A stretch of DNA of 42,938 nt from an uncultured Pseudomonas sp. (GTDB lineage Bacteria; Pseudomonadota; Gammaproteobacteria; Pseudomonadales; Pseudomonadaceae). The notes below the pieces were generated by a model. It saw only the letters and a list, made by a program, of their open reading frames with translations. It was not told where the DNA came from and ran no database searches. The position numbers were made by a program, and so were the translations under genes. Below are positions 1 through 7,772 of the stretch, one piece after another (position 1 is the stretch's first letter; the number at the start of each line of letters is the position of its first letter). The stretch covers positions 1-42,938 of the forward strand of contig CALTWF010000045.1 of the NCBI GenBank assembly GCA_943912755.1, written 5' to 3'.

Positions 1-385
1 CCGAGGGCTTGTCCAGGTCTTCCTTGTAGCAGTAGGTGCAGCTCAGGTTGCAGCCAGTGTTGACGTTGAGCACCACGGTGTTCAGCGCCGTGCGCTCGAC
101 GCGCCGGGCGGAGATCTCCGGGGTCAGCGGCGAGCCGTCGCTGACCAGCTCCAGGGCGATCAGCTCGCGCAGCACTTCGTTGACCTCGTTGCCATCGAAG
201 CGCTCGGCCAGGCGCTGCACCAGCACCTCGCTGGAACAGCTGGCGCCGCGCAGCGCATCGATGATTTCCCCGGTCAGGGCATCGCTGGCGAACAGCGAGC
301 TGCTGGGGATGTGGAACAGCATGCGGGCATCGTCGACCCGCACTTCATGCAGATTGCGTTCAACCAGATTCAGGATGGCACCCAT
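1..385 (-). CDS. peaB: Quinohemoprotein amine dehydrogenase maturation radical SAM protein (partial, N-terminal part)
   Basis: Only the first 128 codons are in the window; the rest lies off the left edge. The ATG at 385 follows a strong GAGGAGG ribosome binding site. The N-terminal ~100 residues form a small helical leader region, followed by the radical SAM cluster motif CNLSCTYC near residue 114, whose three cysteines bind the catalytic [4Fe-4S] cluster. In QHNDH systems this protein (also called QhpD) makes the intrapeptidyl thioether crosslinks in the small gamma subunit, in the cytoplasm, before export. It lies 46 bases downstream of peaA on the same strand, matching the usual alpha subunit-maturase order; the gamma and beta subunit genes are expected next, outside the window. 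The family call rests on the motif plus this context. Confidence 0.88.
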   Translation of the reverse strand, partial: MGAILNLVERNLHEVRVDDARMLFHIPSSSLFASDALTGEIIDALRGASCSSEVLVQRLAERFDGNEVNEVLRELIALELVSDGSPLTPEISARRVERTALNTVVLNVNTGCNLSCTYCYKEDLDKPS

Positions 386-431
386 CACAACCTCCTCGAA
401 AACTCGGATATGGCCAGGTCAAACCGCCGGA

Positions 432-2009
432 TTACGGGATGGGCGGATTGTTCCAGCGCTGGATGGTCACGATCATCTGGCCCTCGCCGGTACGCGGCGT
501 GCCGGCGTCATCCACGGCGGCGATGACCTTGAGGTTGCCGGCGTTGTTGGTGGACATCTTGCGCGCCGGATTCGGCCCGGCATCGCCCGGGGTGAACACG
601 CCGGTGTCGGCCTGCATGACGCCGGCGAACCTGACGTCCTCGTCCTCGCGGGCCCGCTCGTCGAACGGCTCGACCTTCCATCTGGCCGGGAACACGCCGA
701 TGCGGTAGGCCTTGCCATCGGCGCCCTGGCCCCAGGCCTCGGCGTCGAAACGGCCCTGGACCTTCGGCGTCGAGCCGCCGTTGTCACCCACCCGGGCCAC
801 GGAGAAGGCCGGGACCACCTTCACCTCGGCAATCTCGCGGTACACCGCCAGTTGCTGGCCGCCGAGCGTGCCGACACTGACATCCTGCAGGCCTGCCGCG
901 GCATCGGCGGCCGCCTTGACCTTCACGCGGATGCGCTGCGGCGTGCTCTCCAGCACCTCGACCAGCTCGACGCCCTTGCCGAACGACGGGGTGCCCACCA
1001 GGCCGCTGCCGACCAGGGTCAGCTCGGCTTCGCTGCCCGCCTTCACATAGCCCGGCTGCACCGCCAGCAGACGCGCGGAACCCTGCTGCGCCGCAGTGAA
1101 ATCGAGACCGCGCTCGTCATGGGCCTTGTCGAACATGCGGCCGCTGAGCTGGCCGTTACTGGCGGCGAGCACCTGGCGCATGCTCACGCCGTCGACCTCC
1201 ACGCTGCCGCGCCATTCGTAGCCGCTGTACAGCACCGCCGAGCCCTCGCCCTTGAATGGCTTGCCATCGGCGTAGCGGCCATCGAGGCTGACCTTGAAGC
1301 GGTCGCCGGCCTCGGCGCTGACCTTCATCACCCCGTTGAGCTCGCCGCGCCCCGGGAGGTGCCCGCTGAAGCTCCAGTCGCCGGCCAGGGTCGCGGCCTT
1401 GGGCATGGATTTCTGCCAGTCGCTCCAGGCCTTGCTGTCGAAGGGGTATTTCTGCGCGAGCAGCGGGACCATGTCCTTCTTCGCCAGCTCGAACCAGTCG
1501 CGGTCGCGGGACAGCGCCTGGTACTCCAGCGACGGCCACTGGCCGAGGTGGAAGTTGACCAGCCGCTCCCATTCCTGGGCCGGCCGCCGTTGCAGGGCAA
1601 TCCGCGCGCCGGAGTGGCAACGGGCGCACATCTGCTTGGTCGGTTCCTCGATCTGCTCGACGGTGTTCAGCCGCCGTTCGAGGGCATAGCGCACGCCGTC
1701 GGTTTCGCTGGGCGCCAGGCCCTGGGTGTCGGCGAGGTACTTGACCAGGGTGCGACGGTCCTCGTCGCTGATCTGCAATTGATGCATGGTCTGCATGCGG
1801 CCGATGGTCATCAGCCAGCCTTCCGGGGTCTTGCGTTGGTGGCTGATGCGGCTCAGGGCGTCATTGCCCTCGGGCAGGTGGCAACCCTGGCAGGTTTCCA
1901 TAAGGATCTGCTTGCCCTCGCGGGCCTGGCCGACCTGGGGCTGCAAGGCGAGACTGACGGCCACGGCCAGCAATCCTGCGGCGCTGGCGAACCTGGGTGT
2001 TCTCTTCAT
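432..2009 (-). CDS. peaA: Quinohemoprotein amine dehydrogenase alpha subunit (diheme cytochrome c)
   Basis: 525 residues. This subunit carries the two c-type hemes that take electrons from the CTQ quinone cofactor of the gamma subunit during oxidation of primary amines to aldehydes in the periplasm. A signal peptide covers residues 1-29 (ending VGQA). Two CxxCH heme motifs are visible, CQGCH at 40-44 and CARCH at 128-132, followed by the beta-rich and Ig-like C-terminal part expected of the family; the length fits. The reading frame is open to a GTG at 2027, but I chose the ATG at 2009 because GGGAGG lies 10 bases before it and the signal peptide begins there. It is transcribed leftward with peaB and divergently from peaE. 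Confidence 0.93.
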   Translation of the reverse strand: MKRTPRFASAAGLLAVAVSLALQPQVGQAREGKQILMETCQGCHLPEGNDALSRISHQRKTPEGWLMTIGRMQTMHQLQISDEDRRTLVKYLADTQGLAPSETDGVRYALERRLNTVEQIEEPTKQMCARCHSGARIALQRRPAQEWERLVNFHLGQWPSLEYQALSRDRDWFELAKKDMVPLLAQKYPFDSKAWSDWQKSMPKAATLAGDWSFSGHLPGRGELNGVMKVSAEAGDRFKVSLDGRYADGKPFKGEGSAVLYSGYEWRGSVEVDGVSMRQVLAASNGQLSGRMFDKAHDERGLDFTAAQQGSARLLAVQPGYVKAGSEAELTLVGSGLVGTPSFGKGVELVEVLESTPQRIRVKVKAAADAAAGLQDVSVGTLGGQQLAVYREIAEVKVVPAFSVARVGDNGGSTPKVQGRFDAEAWGQGADGKAYRIGVFPARWKVEPFDERAREDEDVRFAGVMQADTGVFTPGDAGPNPARKMSTNNAGNLKVIAAVDDAGTPRTGEGQMIVTIQRWNNPPIP

Positions 2010-2123
2010 CGATGACTGACCTCCCACGGGGTTCTTCTTATTGTTCGTACATTTCTTATAGGTCTCTTCCGTCGGCCATACAGCGGCAGAGCGCGCACCG
2101 AAGAGCCGCTTGGGGGTGTCGAT

Positions 2124-2139
2124 ACATATTGTGTGCCAA
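2124..2139 (-). promoter_or_regulatory. Candidate sigma-54 promoter for peaA
   Basis: Read on the minus strand, TTGGCAC at 2139-2133 gives a good -24 element. Ten bases after its GG comes GT (2125-2124) rather than the usual GC, so the -12 element (ATGT) is weak. Transcription would start near 2113, about 100 bases before the peaA ATG. Support comes mainly from symmetry with the better peaE promoter around the shared palindrome cluster. Confidence 0.35.
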
Positions 2140-2211
2140 GAGCCGCAAGCGCCATGTCACGGGGCTTGCAGCTCAAGGCGGGCGGGCCTTGCGGCGCCTT
2201 TCGCGACTATC

Positions 2212-2277
2212 GAGACGGCGTGGGACAGCTGTCTCAGGACGCCGAGACTGTCTCGCGCAGCGTCGCAATTTGCGACG
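2212..2277. promoter_or_regulatory. Palindrome cluster, probable activator binding region for peaA/peaE
   Basis: Three dyads lie close together: GACAGCTGTC at 2224-2233, CGAGAC-T-GTCTCG at 2243-2255 and CGTCGCAA-T-TTGCGACG at 2261-2277. GAGAC/GTCTC half sites recur at 2212, 2231, 2244 and 2250. The cluster is 100-165 bases upstream of both inferred sigma-54 start sites, the usual distance for enhancer-type sites. The encoded sigma-54 activator at 7772-9673 is the obvious candidate ligand, but which dyad it binds cannot be told from sequence. Confidence 0.45.
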
Positions 2278-2354
2278 ACCGGGAACCGACCCGGCACCGC
2301 CACGGAGGTGCCCCAGCCTTGTCCTGCATGGCCCAGGAGCAACATCGAGCGGCT

Positions 2355-2370
2355 TGGCACAACGGTTGCG
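2355..2370 (+). promoter_or_regulatory. Sigma-54 promoter of peaE
   Basis: TGGCAC-AACGG-TTGC matches the -24/-12 consensus with the exact GG-N10-GC spacing (GG at 2356-2357, GC at 2368-2369). Transcription should start near 2380, leaving a leader of about 28 bases before the peaE ATG at 2408. Confidence 0.72.
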
Positions 2371-2407
2371 ATGGCTGCGGCAACCACTCACAAGAACGAG
2401 GTTTGCC

Positions 2408-3901
2408 ATGTCCACCACTGCCCCCCTGCACCCGGCCGTCGAGGCGTTCATCCGCCGCGCGCCGGCCATGCTCATCGGCGCCGACTGGGTCGAGGCCGCC
2501 GATGGCGAACGCCTGACCCTGCGCAACCCGGCCAACGGCGAGGTGCTCTGCCAGGTGCCGGCGGCCACGCCTGCCGATGTCGGTCGGGCAGTCGCGGCTG
2601 CGCGCCAGGCCTTCGACGACTCGGCGTGGAGCCGCACCCGTCCGCGCGAACGACAGAACCTGTTGTGGAAACTCGCCGAGCTGATGGAGCGCGACGCCGA
2701 GGTGCTGGCCCAGCTGGAATGCCTGAACAACGGCAAGAGCGCGGTGGTGGCGCGGGTGATGGACGTGCAGTTGTCCATCGACTTCCTGCGCTACATGGCC
2801 GGCTGGGCGACCAAGGTCGAGGGGCATACCGTCGATGTATCGATGCCGCTGATGCCGGGCGACGAGTTCCACGGTTTCGTCCGCCGCGAGGCGGTCGGCG
2901 TGGTCGGTGCCATCGTCGCCTGGAACTTCCCCCTGCTGCTGGCCTGCTGGAAGCTCGGTCCGGCCCTGGCCACAGGTTGCAGCGTGGTGCTCAAGCCCGC
3001 CGACGAAACCCCGCTCAGCGCGCTGAAACTGGCCGAGCTGGTGCTGGAGGCCGGCTACCCTGCCGGGGTGTTCAACGTGGTCACCGGCACCGGTGCGATT
3101 GCCGGCGATGCCCTGACCCGCGACCCACGGGTCGACAAGCTGACCTTCACCGGTTCCACCGCCGTCGGCCAGCAAATCGGCCGCATCGCCATGGACAACA
3201 TGACCCGGGTCACCCTGGAGCTGGGCGGCAAATCGCCGACCATCGTCATGCCCGACGCCGACCTCGCCAGTGCCGCCGCCGGTGCCGCCACGGCGATCTT
3301 CTTCAACCAGGGCCAGGTGTGCTGCGCCGGCTCGCGGCTGTATGTGCACCGCAAGCACTTCGACAACGTGGTGGCGGATATCGCCGGCATCGCCAATGCC
3401 ATGAAGCTCGGCAACGGCCTCGACCCGAGCGTGCAGATGGGCCCGCTGATTTCCGCGCGCCAGCAGAAGCGCGTGTTCGACTACATCGAGCAGGGACGCG
3501 GCAGCGGCGCCACCATCGCCTGCGGTGGCGAGCAGTTCGGGCCGGGATACTTCGTCAAGCCGACGGTGATCGTCGATGTGGATCAGAAGCACCCACTGGT
3601 GCAGGAGGAAATCTTCGGCCCGGTGCTGGTGGCCATGCCGTTCGACGATGAAGCCGAGGCACTGCGCCTGGCCAACGACAGCCCTTATGGGCTGGGGGCG
3701 AGCATCTGGTCCAACGACCTCGGGGCCGTACACCGCATGATTCCGCGGATCAGGTCGGGGTCGGTCTGGGTCAACTGCCACAGCGCGCTGGACCCGGCGC
3801 TGCCGTTCGGCGGCTACAAGATGTCCGGCGTCGGCCGAGAAATGGGCGCGGCGGCGATCGAACATTACACCGAGTTGAAGTCGGTGTTGATCAAGCTTTA
3901 A
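2408..3901 (+). CDS. peaE: Aldehyde dehydrogenase (phenylacetaldehyde dehydrogenase type)
   Basis: 497 residues, normal for the NAD(P)-dependent ALDH superfamily. It should oxidise the aldehyde released by the amine dehydrogenase to the carboxylic acid in the cytoplasm. Visible landmarks are WNFP at 172-175, the FTGS loop ending at 250, the general base Glu271 in LELGGK and the nucleophile Cys305 in GQVCCAG. The ATG at 2408 follows GAGG at a suitable distance, whereas the longer open frame to 1997 has no good start. It diverges from peaA and faces qhpG, so it sits inside the QHNDH gene cluster; this and the sigma-54 promoter support the pea assignment over a generic ALDH. Aryl versus alkyl aldehyde specificity cannot be read from sequence. 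Confidence 0.85.
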   Translation: MSTTAPLHPAVEAFIRRAPAMLIGADWVEAADGERLTLRNPANGEVLCQVPAATPADVGRAVAAARQAFDDSAWSRTRPRERQNLLWKLAELMERDAEVLAQLECLNNGKSAVVARVMDVQLSIDFLRYMAGWATKVEGHTVDVSMPLMPGDEFHGFVRREAVGVVGAIVAWNFPLLLACWKLGPALATGCSVVLKPADETPLSALKLAELVLEAGYPAGVFNVVTGTGAIAGDALTRDPRVDKLTFTGSTAVGQQIGRIAMDNMTRVTLELGGKSPTIVMPDADLASAAAGAATAIFFNQGQVCCAGSRLYVHRKHFDNVVADIAGIANAMKLGNGLDPSVQMGPLISARQQKRVFDYIEQGRGSGATIACGGEQFGPGYFVKPTVIVDVDQKHPLVQEEIFGPVLVAMPFDDEAEALRLANDSPYGLGASIWSNDLGAVHRMIPRIRSGSVWVNCHSALDPALPFGGYKMSGVGREMGAAAIEHYTELKSVLIKL

Positions 3902-3915
3902 CCAAAGAATTCAGG

Positions 3916-3953
3916 TGCCAGATTTCCAGTGGCTGATCGGGGCTGATCATCAC
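3916..3953 (-). pseudogene. Orphan fragment of the qhpG 3' coding region
   Basis: These 38 bases match 4231-4268 inside qhpG at 34 of 38 positions. Translated on the minus strand the fragment reads VMISPDQPLEIWH, against VVISPDQPLGIWH in QhpG, so part of the coding sense is preserved. Similarity ends abruptly on both sides. It is a short remnant of a second qhpG-like end, separated from the intact gene by a REPIN. Confidence 0.6.
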
Positions 3954-4003
3954 TTTCGGGGGTCTGGAACCTGAACCTGCTCATATCATTTGTGGCCGAC
4001 ACC

Positions 4004-4085
4004 GCCCCTGTGGGAGCTGGCTTGCCAGCGATTGCTTCAGTGAGTTCACTACTGCAATCGCTGGCAAGCCAGCTCCCACAGGGGC
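4004..4085. repeat. REPIN (two inverted REP sequences)
   Basis: Perfect 32-base inverted arms (4004-4035 and 4054-4085) surround an 18-base centre. Each arm contains the GTGGGAGCTGGCTTGCCAGC core of the Pseudomonas REP family. It lies between the convergent ends of peaE and qhpG and may also act as a transcript-end hairpin. No REP-associated tyrosine transposase is encoded in the window, so mobilisation would be in trans. Confidence 0.9.
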
Positions 4086-4094
4086 CGTGCCGCT

Positions 4095-5402
4095 CTATGG
4101 ACGGTAGCCCTGACTCAACAGCCAGCTACGGATATAGCGCTGCTGTTCGGGACTCAGCGGTGCCAGCACCTGTTCCGCCGGCTCGCTCTGCAAGCGGCTC
4201 ACCAGCGGCGCCAGTTCCACTCCATTCAAATGCCAGATACCCAGCGGCTGATCGGGGCTGATCACCACCGGCGCGAGGTCGACCAGACCGTCGCGCAGCA
4301 CTGGCATCTGATCTATTCGCAGATCATCGAAACACGCCTCGGCATGCACCGGCTGTCCATCCGGCCAGTGCCGCCGCGCCTGCCAGAACGGCTCTTCGGC
4401 CCAGCGCCTTTCCTCAAGATAGAAATCCCGCCCGAGCCGGGCAAAACGCCAGAACAGGTGCTCGACCCGTTGCTGGTGGAAACGCAAGGCCAGTTCACGT
4501 CGCTCGGGATGAGTCAGCAGGGTGTTGATCACCGCCGGCGCCTGCAAGGCCGAGGACAGCGACTGGAAGATGCCGTTGCCCGATAGCGGGTCGACCGCCA
4601 TGGCGGCATCGCCGACCCGCAGCCAGTTATCCCCGCCACACACAGGGGTGAGAATCGCTGTGCTGCTGCGGGCATGCAGTTGCAGATCCTGCTCCTGATC
4701 GCTGTCGAAAAACGCCCGGGCCAACACCGACTGCCAGCGCCGCTCACGGCAGAAGTCGAGCAGCGCGGCCTTGTCCGGCAGCGGCGTGGCGCTGACGTCC
4801 AGGGTCCATTGCCAGTAGCAGCGGCCATCGGCCTGGCGGGCCATCCACATCCAGCCGTCGGGCTGGCTTTCCACCGCGCTGGCGCTCTTGCCCGGCGGTC
4901 CTTGCCAGCGATTGAGCAGGCTCAAGGTCTCCGGCCCGCGCGCGGCACGGCCAAGGGATTTGTCATGCTGCGGGGCCTGGCGGCCACGGGCTTCGACGTG
5001 GAAGTCGGCACTCAGCGACGGCGCGCCATCCAGTTCGATGAGGCTGCGTCCGCCCTCTTCGCGCACCGCCAGCACCCGCGCTTCGATCAGGGGAATGCCG
5101 GCGTGGTGCAGGTCATCGCGCAGCCCCTGGTCGAAGCGCGGACGGTCGAGGAGGAACTCCACATTGCGATTCTGCGCCTCGCTGTTCCAGCGCGAGTGAC
5201 GCCGCGAAGGTTCGCCCGCCACCGCCAGCGCGCGGTTCAGGCCAGCGCCGCGCAGCGCTTCGAGCACCCGCTGTGAAACACCTTCAAGCGCGGCGAAACG
5301 CCGCCACTCGCTGACCACGCTGACGCTGTAGCCAAGCCGCTTGAGACCAAGGGCAACTGCCGCGCCCGCCGGGCCGGCACCTAGTACGACGATGGATTTC
5401 AA
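4095..5402 (-). CDS. qhpG: Flavin-dependent monooxygenase QhpG (CTQ cofactor biosynthesis)
   Basis: 435 residues. QhpG proteins hydroxylate the tryptophan in the crosslinked gamma subunit that becomes the quinone of CTQ. An N-terminal FAD-binding Rossmann motif is seen (GAGPAG at 8-13), and a second FAD contact in VGDAAMAVDPLSGNG in the second half, as in tryptophan-halogenase-like and PHBH-type flavoproteins. The ATG overlaps the qhpE stop by four bases, so translation is probably coupled. The gene closes the leftward operon activator-qhpF-qhpE-qhpG. A stray copy of its VVISPDQPLGIWH-coding segment lies just past the gene. Without the neighbours I would only have called it a flavin oxidoreductase. 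Confidence 0.85.
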   Translation of the reverse strand: MKSIVVLGAGPAGAAVALGLKRLGYSVSVVSEWRRFAALEGVSQRVLEALRGAGLNRALAVAGEPSRRHSRWNSEAQNRNVEFLLDRPRFDQGLRDDLHHAGIPLIEARVLAVREEGGRSLIELDGAPSLSADFHVEARGRQAPQHDKSLGRAARGPETLSLLNRWQGPPGKSASAVESQPDGWMWMARQADGRCYWQWTLDVSATPLPDKAALLDFCRERRWQSVLARAFFDSDQEQDLQLHARSSTAILTPVCGGDNWLRVGDAAMAVDPLSGNGIFQSLSSALQAPAVINTLLTHPERRELALRFHQQRVEHLFWRFARLGRDFYLEERRWAEEPFWQARRHWPDGQPVHAEACFDDLRIDQMPVLRDGLVDLAPVVISPDQPLGIWHLNGVELAPLVSRLQSEPAEQVLAPLSPEQQRYIRSWLLSQGYRP

Positions 5403-6064
5403 GCACGTCCTCGATATTCACGACCGCGGTAATGAGCGTTGTGCAGCAGCCAGGCCATGACCAGGGCATTGCTGGCATGGGGTTGGTCACGCAGGAAGGC
5501 GGCGATATGCCCCGTCAGCGCCGCGCAGCCAAAACTGGCGCCGGACAGCGGGCTTTCCTTGGCCCGCACGCAGGCGCCGAAATCGGCCTGGGGGCTGTCC
5601 AGCCAGCTCCATTCATCGCGTTGGCAACGGGCATCGCCGGTGATGCGCAACACGCCCGTATAGGCGGCGGGATACACCGGCATGCCCTGCGCCGGGGTCG
5701 AGGCGCAGATCAGCACGCCGGCATCCTGCGCCGCTGCGCAGGCTTCGCGCAGAGCCGGGCGGTCTTCGCGCAGGCCGAGGCTGAGATTGATCAGGCGCAC
5801 ACCGCGCAAGACCAGCCACTCGATCCCGGCAGCCACCTGCAAGGCACTGGTCACACCGCGCTCGTCGAACACCTGGGCCACGTGGATCGGCATGTCGCCA
5901 GCCCCGGCAGCGATCAGATCGACCACCGCGCTGCCATGGCCAAGGGCATCCTCGCGCAGGGGCTGCTCGCTGACCCCGACCGCCGCCAGCTGGAAGCGCC
6001 GCGATTCGGCGACCCGCTCCAGGGGCGCGCCGCTGTCCACTACGCCGATACGCACCTCAGACAT
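5399..6064 (-). CDS. qhpE: Subtilisin-like protease QhpE (gamma-subunit leader peptidase)
   Basis: 221 residues, small for a subtilase and without a signal peptide or prodomain, as expected for the cytoplasmic QhpE that removes the leader of the crosslinked gamma subunit. The catalytic triad is readable: Asp10 in VVDSGAP, His43 in LGHGSAV, and Ser in GASFGCAALTGH near residue 172. The ATG at 6064 follows GGGAGG; the start overlaps the qhpF stop by eight bases and the stop overlaps the qhpG start by four. Confidence 0.87.
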   Translation of the reverse strand: MSEVRIGVVDSGAPLERVAESRRFQLAAVGVSEQPLREDALGHGSAVVDLIAAGAGDMPIHVAQVFDERGVTSALQVAAGIEWLVLRGVRLINLSLGLREDRPALREACAAAQDAGVLICASTPAQGMPVYPAAYTGVLRITGDARCQRDEWSWLDSPQADFGACVRAKESPLSGASFGCAALTGHIAAFLRDQPHASNALVMAWLLHNAHYRGREYRGRA

Positions 6065-7772
6065 GCCCGGCCTCCCGCAGGCGCAAGCGGCCGCCTTCGA
6101 GGATCAGATGCAGGTCGGCATTGGCCAGGGTCGAGGGACGGTGACTGACCAGGATCCGCGTCCGGTCGGCAAACAGTTGGTCTATTGCAGCAATCACTTC
6201 GCGCTCCGTGTCTTCGTCGACTTGTGAGGTGGCTTCATCCAGCACCAGCAGCAGCGGATTCTGGAGTAATGCGCGGGCAATGGCGATACGTTGTTTCTGT
6301 CCGCCGGAAAGTTGCTGCCCGCGCTCGCCCAGCGGGCTGTCCAGGCCCTGCGGCAAACCGGCGATCAAGCTGTCCAGGCGCGCCAGCCGGGCGACCTCGG
6401 CAATCGCCTCGCGGCTGGCGTCGGGCACGCTGTAGGCGAGGTTGTCGGCGAGGCTGCCGCGGAACAGCACGATGTCCTGGCTGACCACCGCCACGCGGCG
6501 GCGCAGTTCGTGCAGGTCGAGCTCGCGCAAGTCGGTGCCGCCCAGCAGGATCTGCCCGGACTGCGGATCGTAAAAGCGTTGCAGCAGGTCGATCAGGGTC
6601 GACTTGCCAGCGCCGGACATGCCGCTCAAGGCCACTTTGCGGCCATGGGCAATGGTGATATCGATGCCCTGCAACACCGGCGTCCGCCCCGGGTGGGCAA
6701 AGCACACCCCGCGCAGTTGCAGGTCGCTGCAGCGGGGCATTGGCCGGGTTTCGGCGGGGCTGTCCACTTCCGGCGCGACGCCGCGCAACTCCATGACCCG
6801 GCCGAGGCTGACGCTCATGCGCTGCATCGCCACGTACAGGCCTAGCAGGCTCTGCACCGGCCCGACCGCCATGCCCAGGTAGGTGGAGAAGGCGATCAGC
6901 GCACCCAGTTGCCAGGTGCCCTGCACCACCCAGTAGCCGCCCACCAGGAAAGCGCAGGCGCGAGACAGCGAGGTCAGGGTGCCGGGCACCGCCTGGGTGA
7001 AGAACTCGGTGACCTGCAAGCGCAGCAACTGGCTCATGTAACCCTGGCCAAGGCCATCGAGGCGCTGCGCCTCGCGCTGCTGCTGGCCGGCCGACTGGAT
7101 GAATTTCATCGCCGGCAGGGTCTCCACCAGGAACGACGACACGTCCGCCGAGCGCTCGCGCAACTGCCGTACCTCACGCTCCACCTTGCGCCGCATCCAG
7201 CGCAGCCAGAGCACGTCCAGCGGGATCAGCAGCAAGGCCAGCAGCGACAGTTTCCACGACAACACCAGCAGCATGCCGAGGGCACAAACCAGGCCGATGA
7301 CGCTGGACACCGCGGAGAACAGCGAGTCCACGGCAAAGCGCTGGATCTCGGCGACATCGCCGTCCAGCCGCGACATCAGGTCGCCCAGCCGGCGCTGCCC
7401 GTAGAAGCCCGGCGACAGGCGTTGCAGATGGCGATAGAGCTCGTCGCGCAGGGCGAACAGGATGCGCCCGGAAAGGCGGGTATGCAGGTAGCGGTTGAGC
7501 CCGGACAGCAGGGTGCCGAGGATGCCGGCGAGGATCATCAGCCCGGCGATCAGCACCAGGGTGGCGAAGTCCTTGGCCAGCAGGCCGTCATCGATCAGCA
7601 GCTTGGTCAGCCAGGGCTGTACCAGCACCAGGCCGGTCGCACACAGGGACAGGCCCAGCAACCCGAGAATGGCCAGGCGATGCGGGCGAATGAAGCCATA
7701 CAGCCAGTGCAGGGCGTCATGCAGCGCGGGCCGGTCCTGATGCTCGATCAGGCGGCTGAGCAGGCGCTGCAT
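6057..7772 (-). CDS. qhpF: ABC transporter QhpF (fused membrane and ATPase domains)
   Basis: 571 residues in half-transporter layout: about six transmembrane helices in residues 1-320, then an ATPase domain with Walker A GMSGAGKST, signature LSGGQKQR, Walker B LLVLDEAT and an H-loop in VSHRPS. In QHNDH systems this type of exporter moves the matured gamma subunit to the periplasm, which fits its place between the activator and qhpE. I prefer the ATG at 7772 (TGATG junction with the activator stop); a GTG at 7775 would give one extra residue. From sequence alone it could be any multidrug- or peptide-type exporter; the role comes from context. Confidence 0.83.
   Translation of the reverse strand: MQRLLSRLIEHQDRPALHDALHWLYGFIRPHRLAILGLLGLSLCATGLVLVQPWLTKLLIDDGLLAKDFATLVLIAGLMILAGILGTLLSGLNRYLHTRLSGRILFALRDELYRHLQRLSPGFYGQRRLGDLMSRLDGDVAEIQRFAVDSLFSAVSSVIGLVCALGMLLVLSWKLSLLALLLIPLDVLWLRWMRRKVEREVRQLRERSADVSSFLVETLPAMKFIQSAGQQQREAQRLDGLGQGYMSQLLRLQVTEFFTQAVPGTLTSLSRACAFLVGGYWVVQGTWQLGALIAFSTYLGMAVGPVQSLLGLYVAMQRMSVSLGRVMELRGVAPEVDSPAETRPMPRCSDLQLRGVCFAHPGRTPVLQGIDITIAHGRKVALSGMSGAGKSTLIDLLQRFYDPQSGQILLGGTDLRELDLHELRRRVAVVSQDIVLFRGSLADNLAYSVPDASREAIAEVARLARLDSLIAGLPQGLDSPLGERGQQLSGGQKQRIAIARALLQNPLLLVLDEATSQVDEDTEREVIAAIDQLFADRTRILVSHRPSTLANADLHLILEGGRLRLREAGHV

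Noticed and set aside
36..2015. 659-residue rightward open frame opposite peaA and peaB
   Set aside because: It is antisense to a protein with two clear heme motifs and a signal peptide. Long antisense frames are common in GC-rich DNA with third-position bias, and this one shows low-complexity Ala/His/Leu-rich sequence without motifs.
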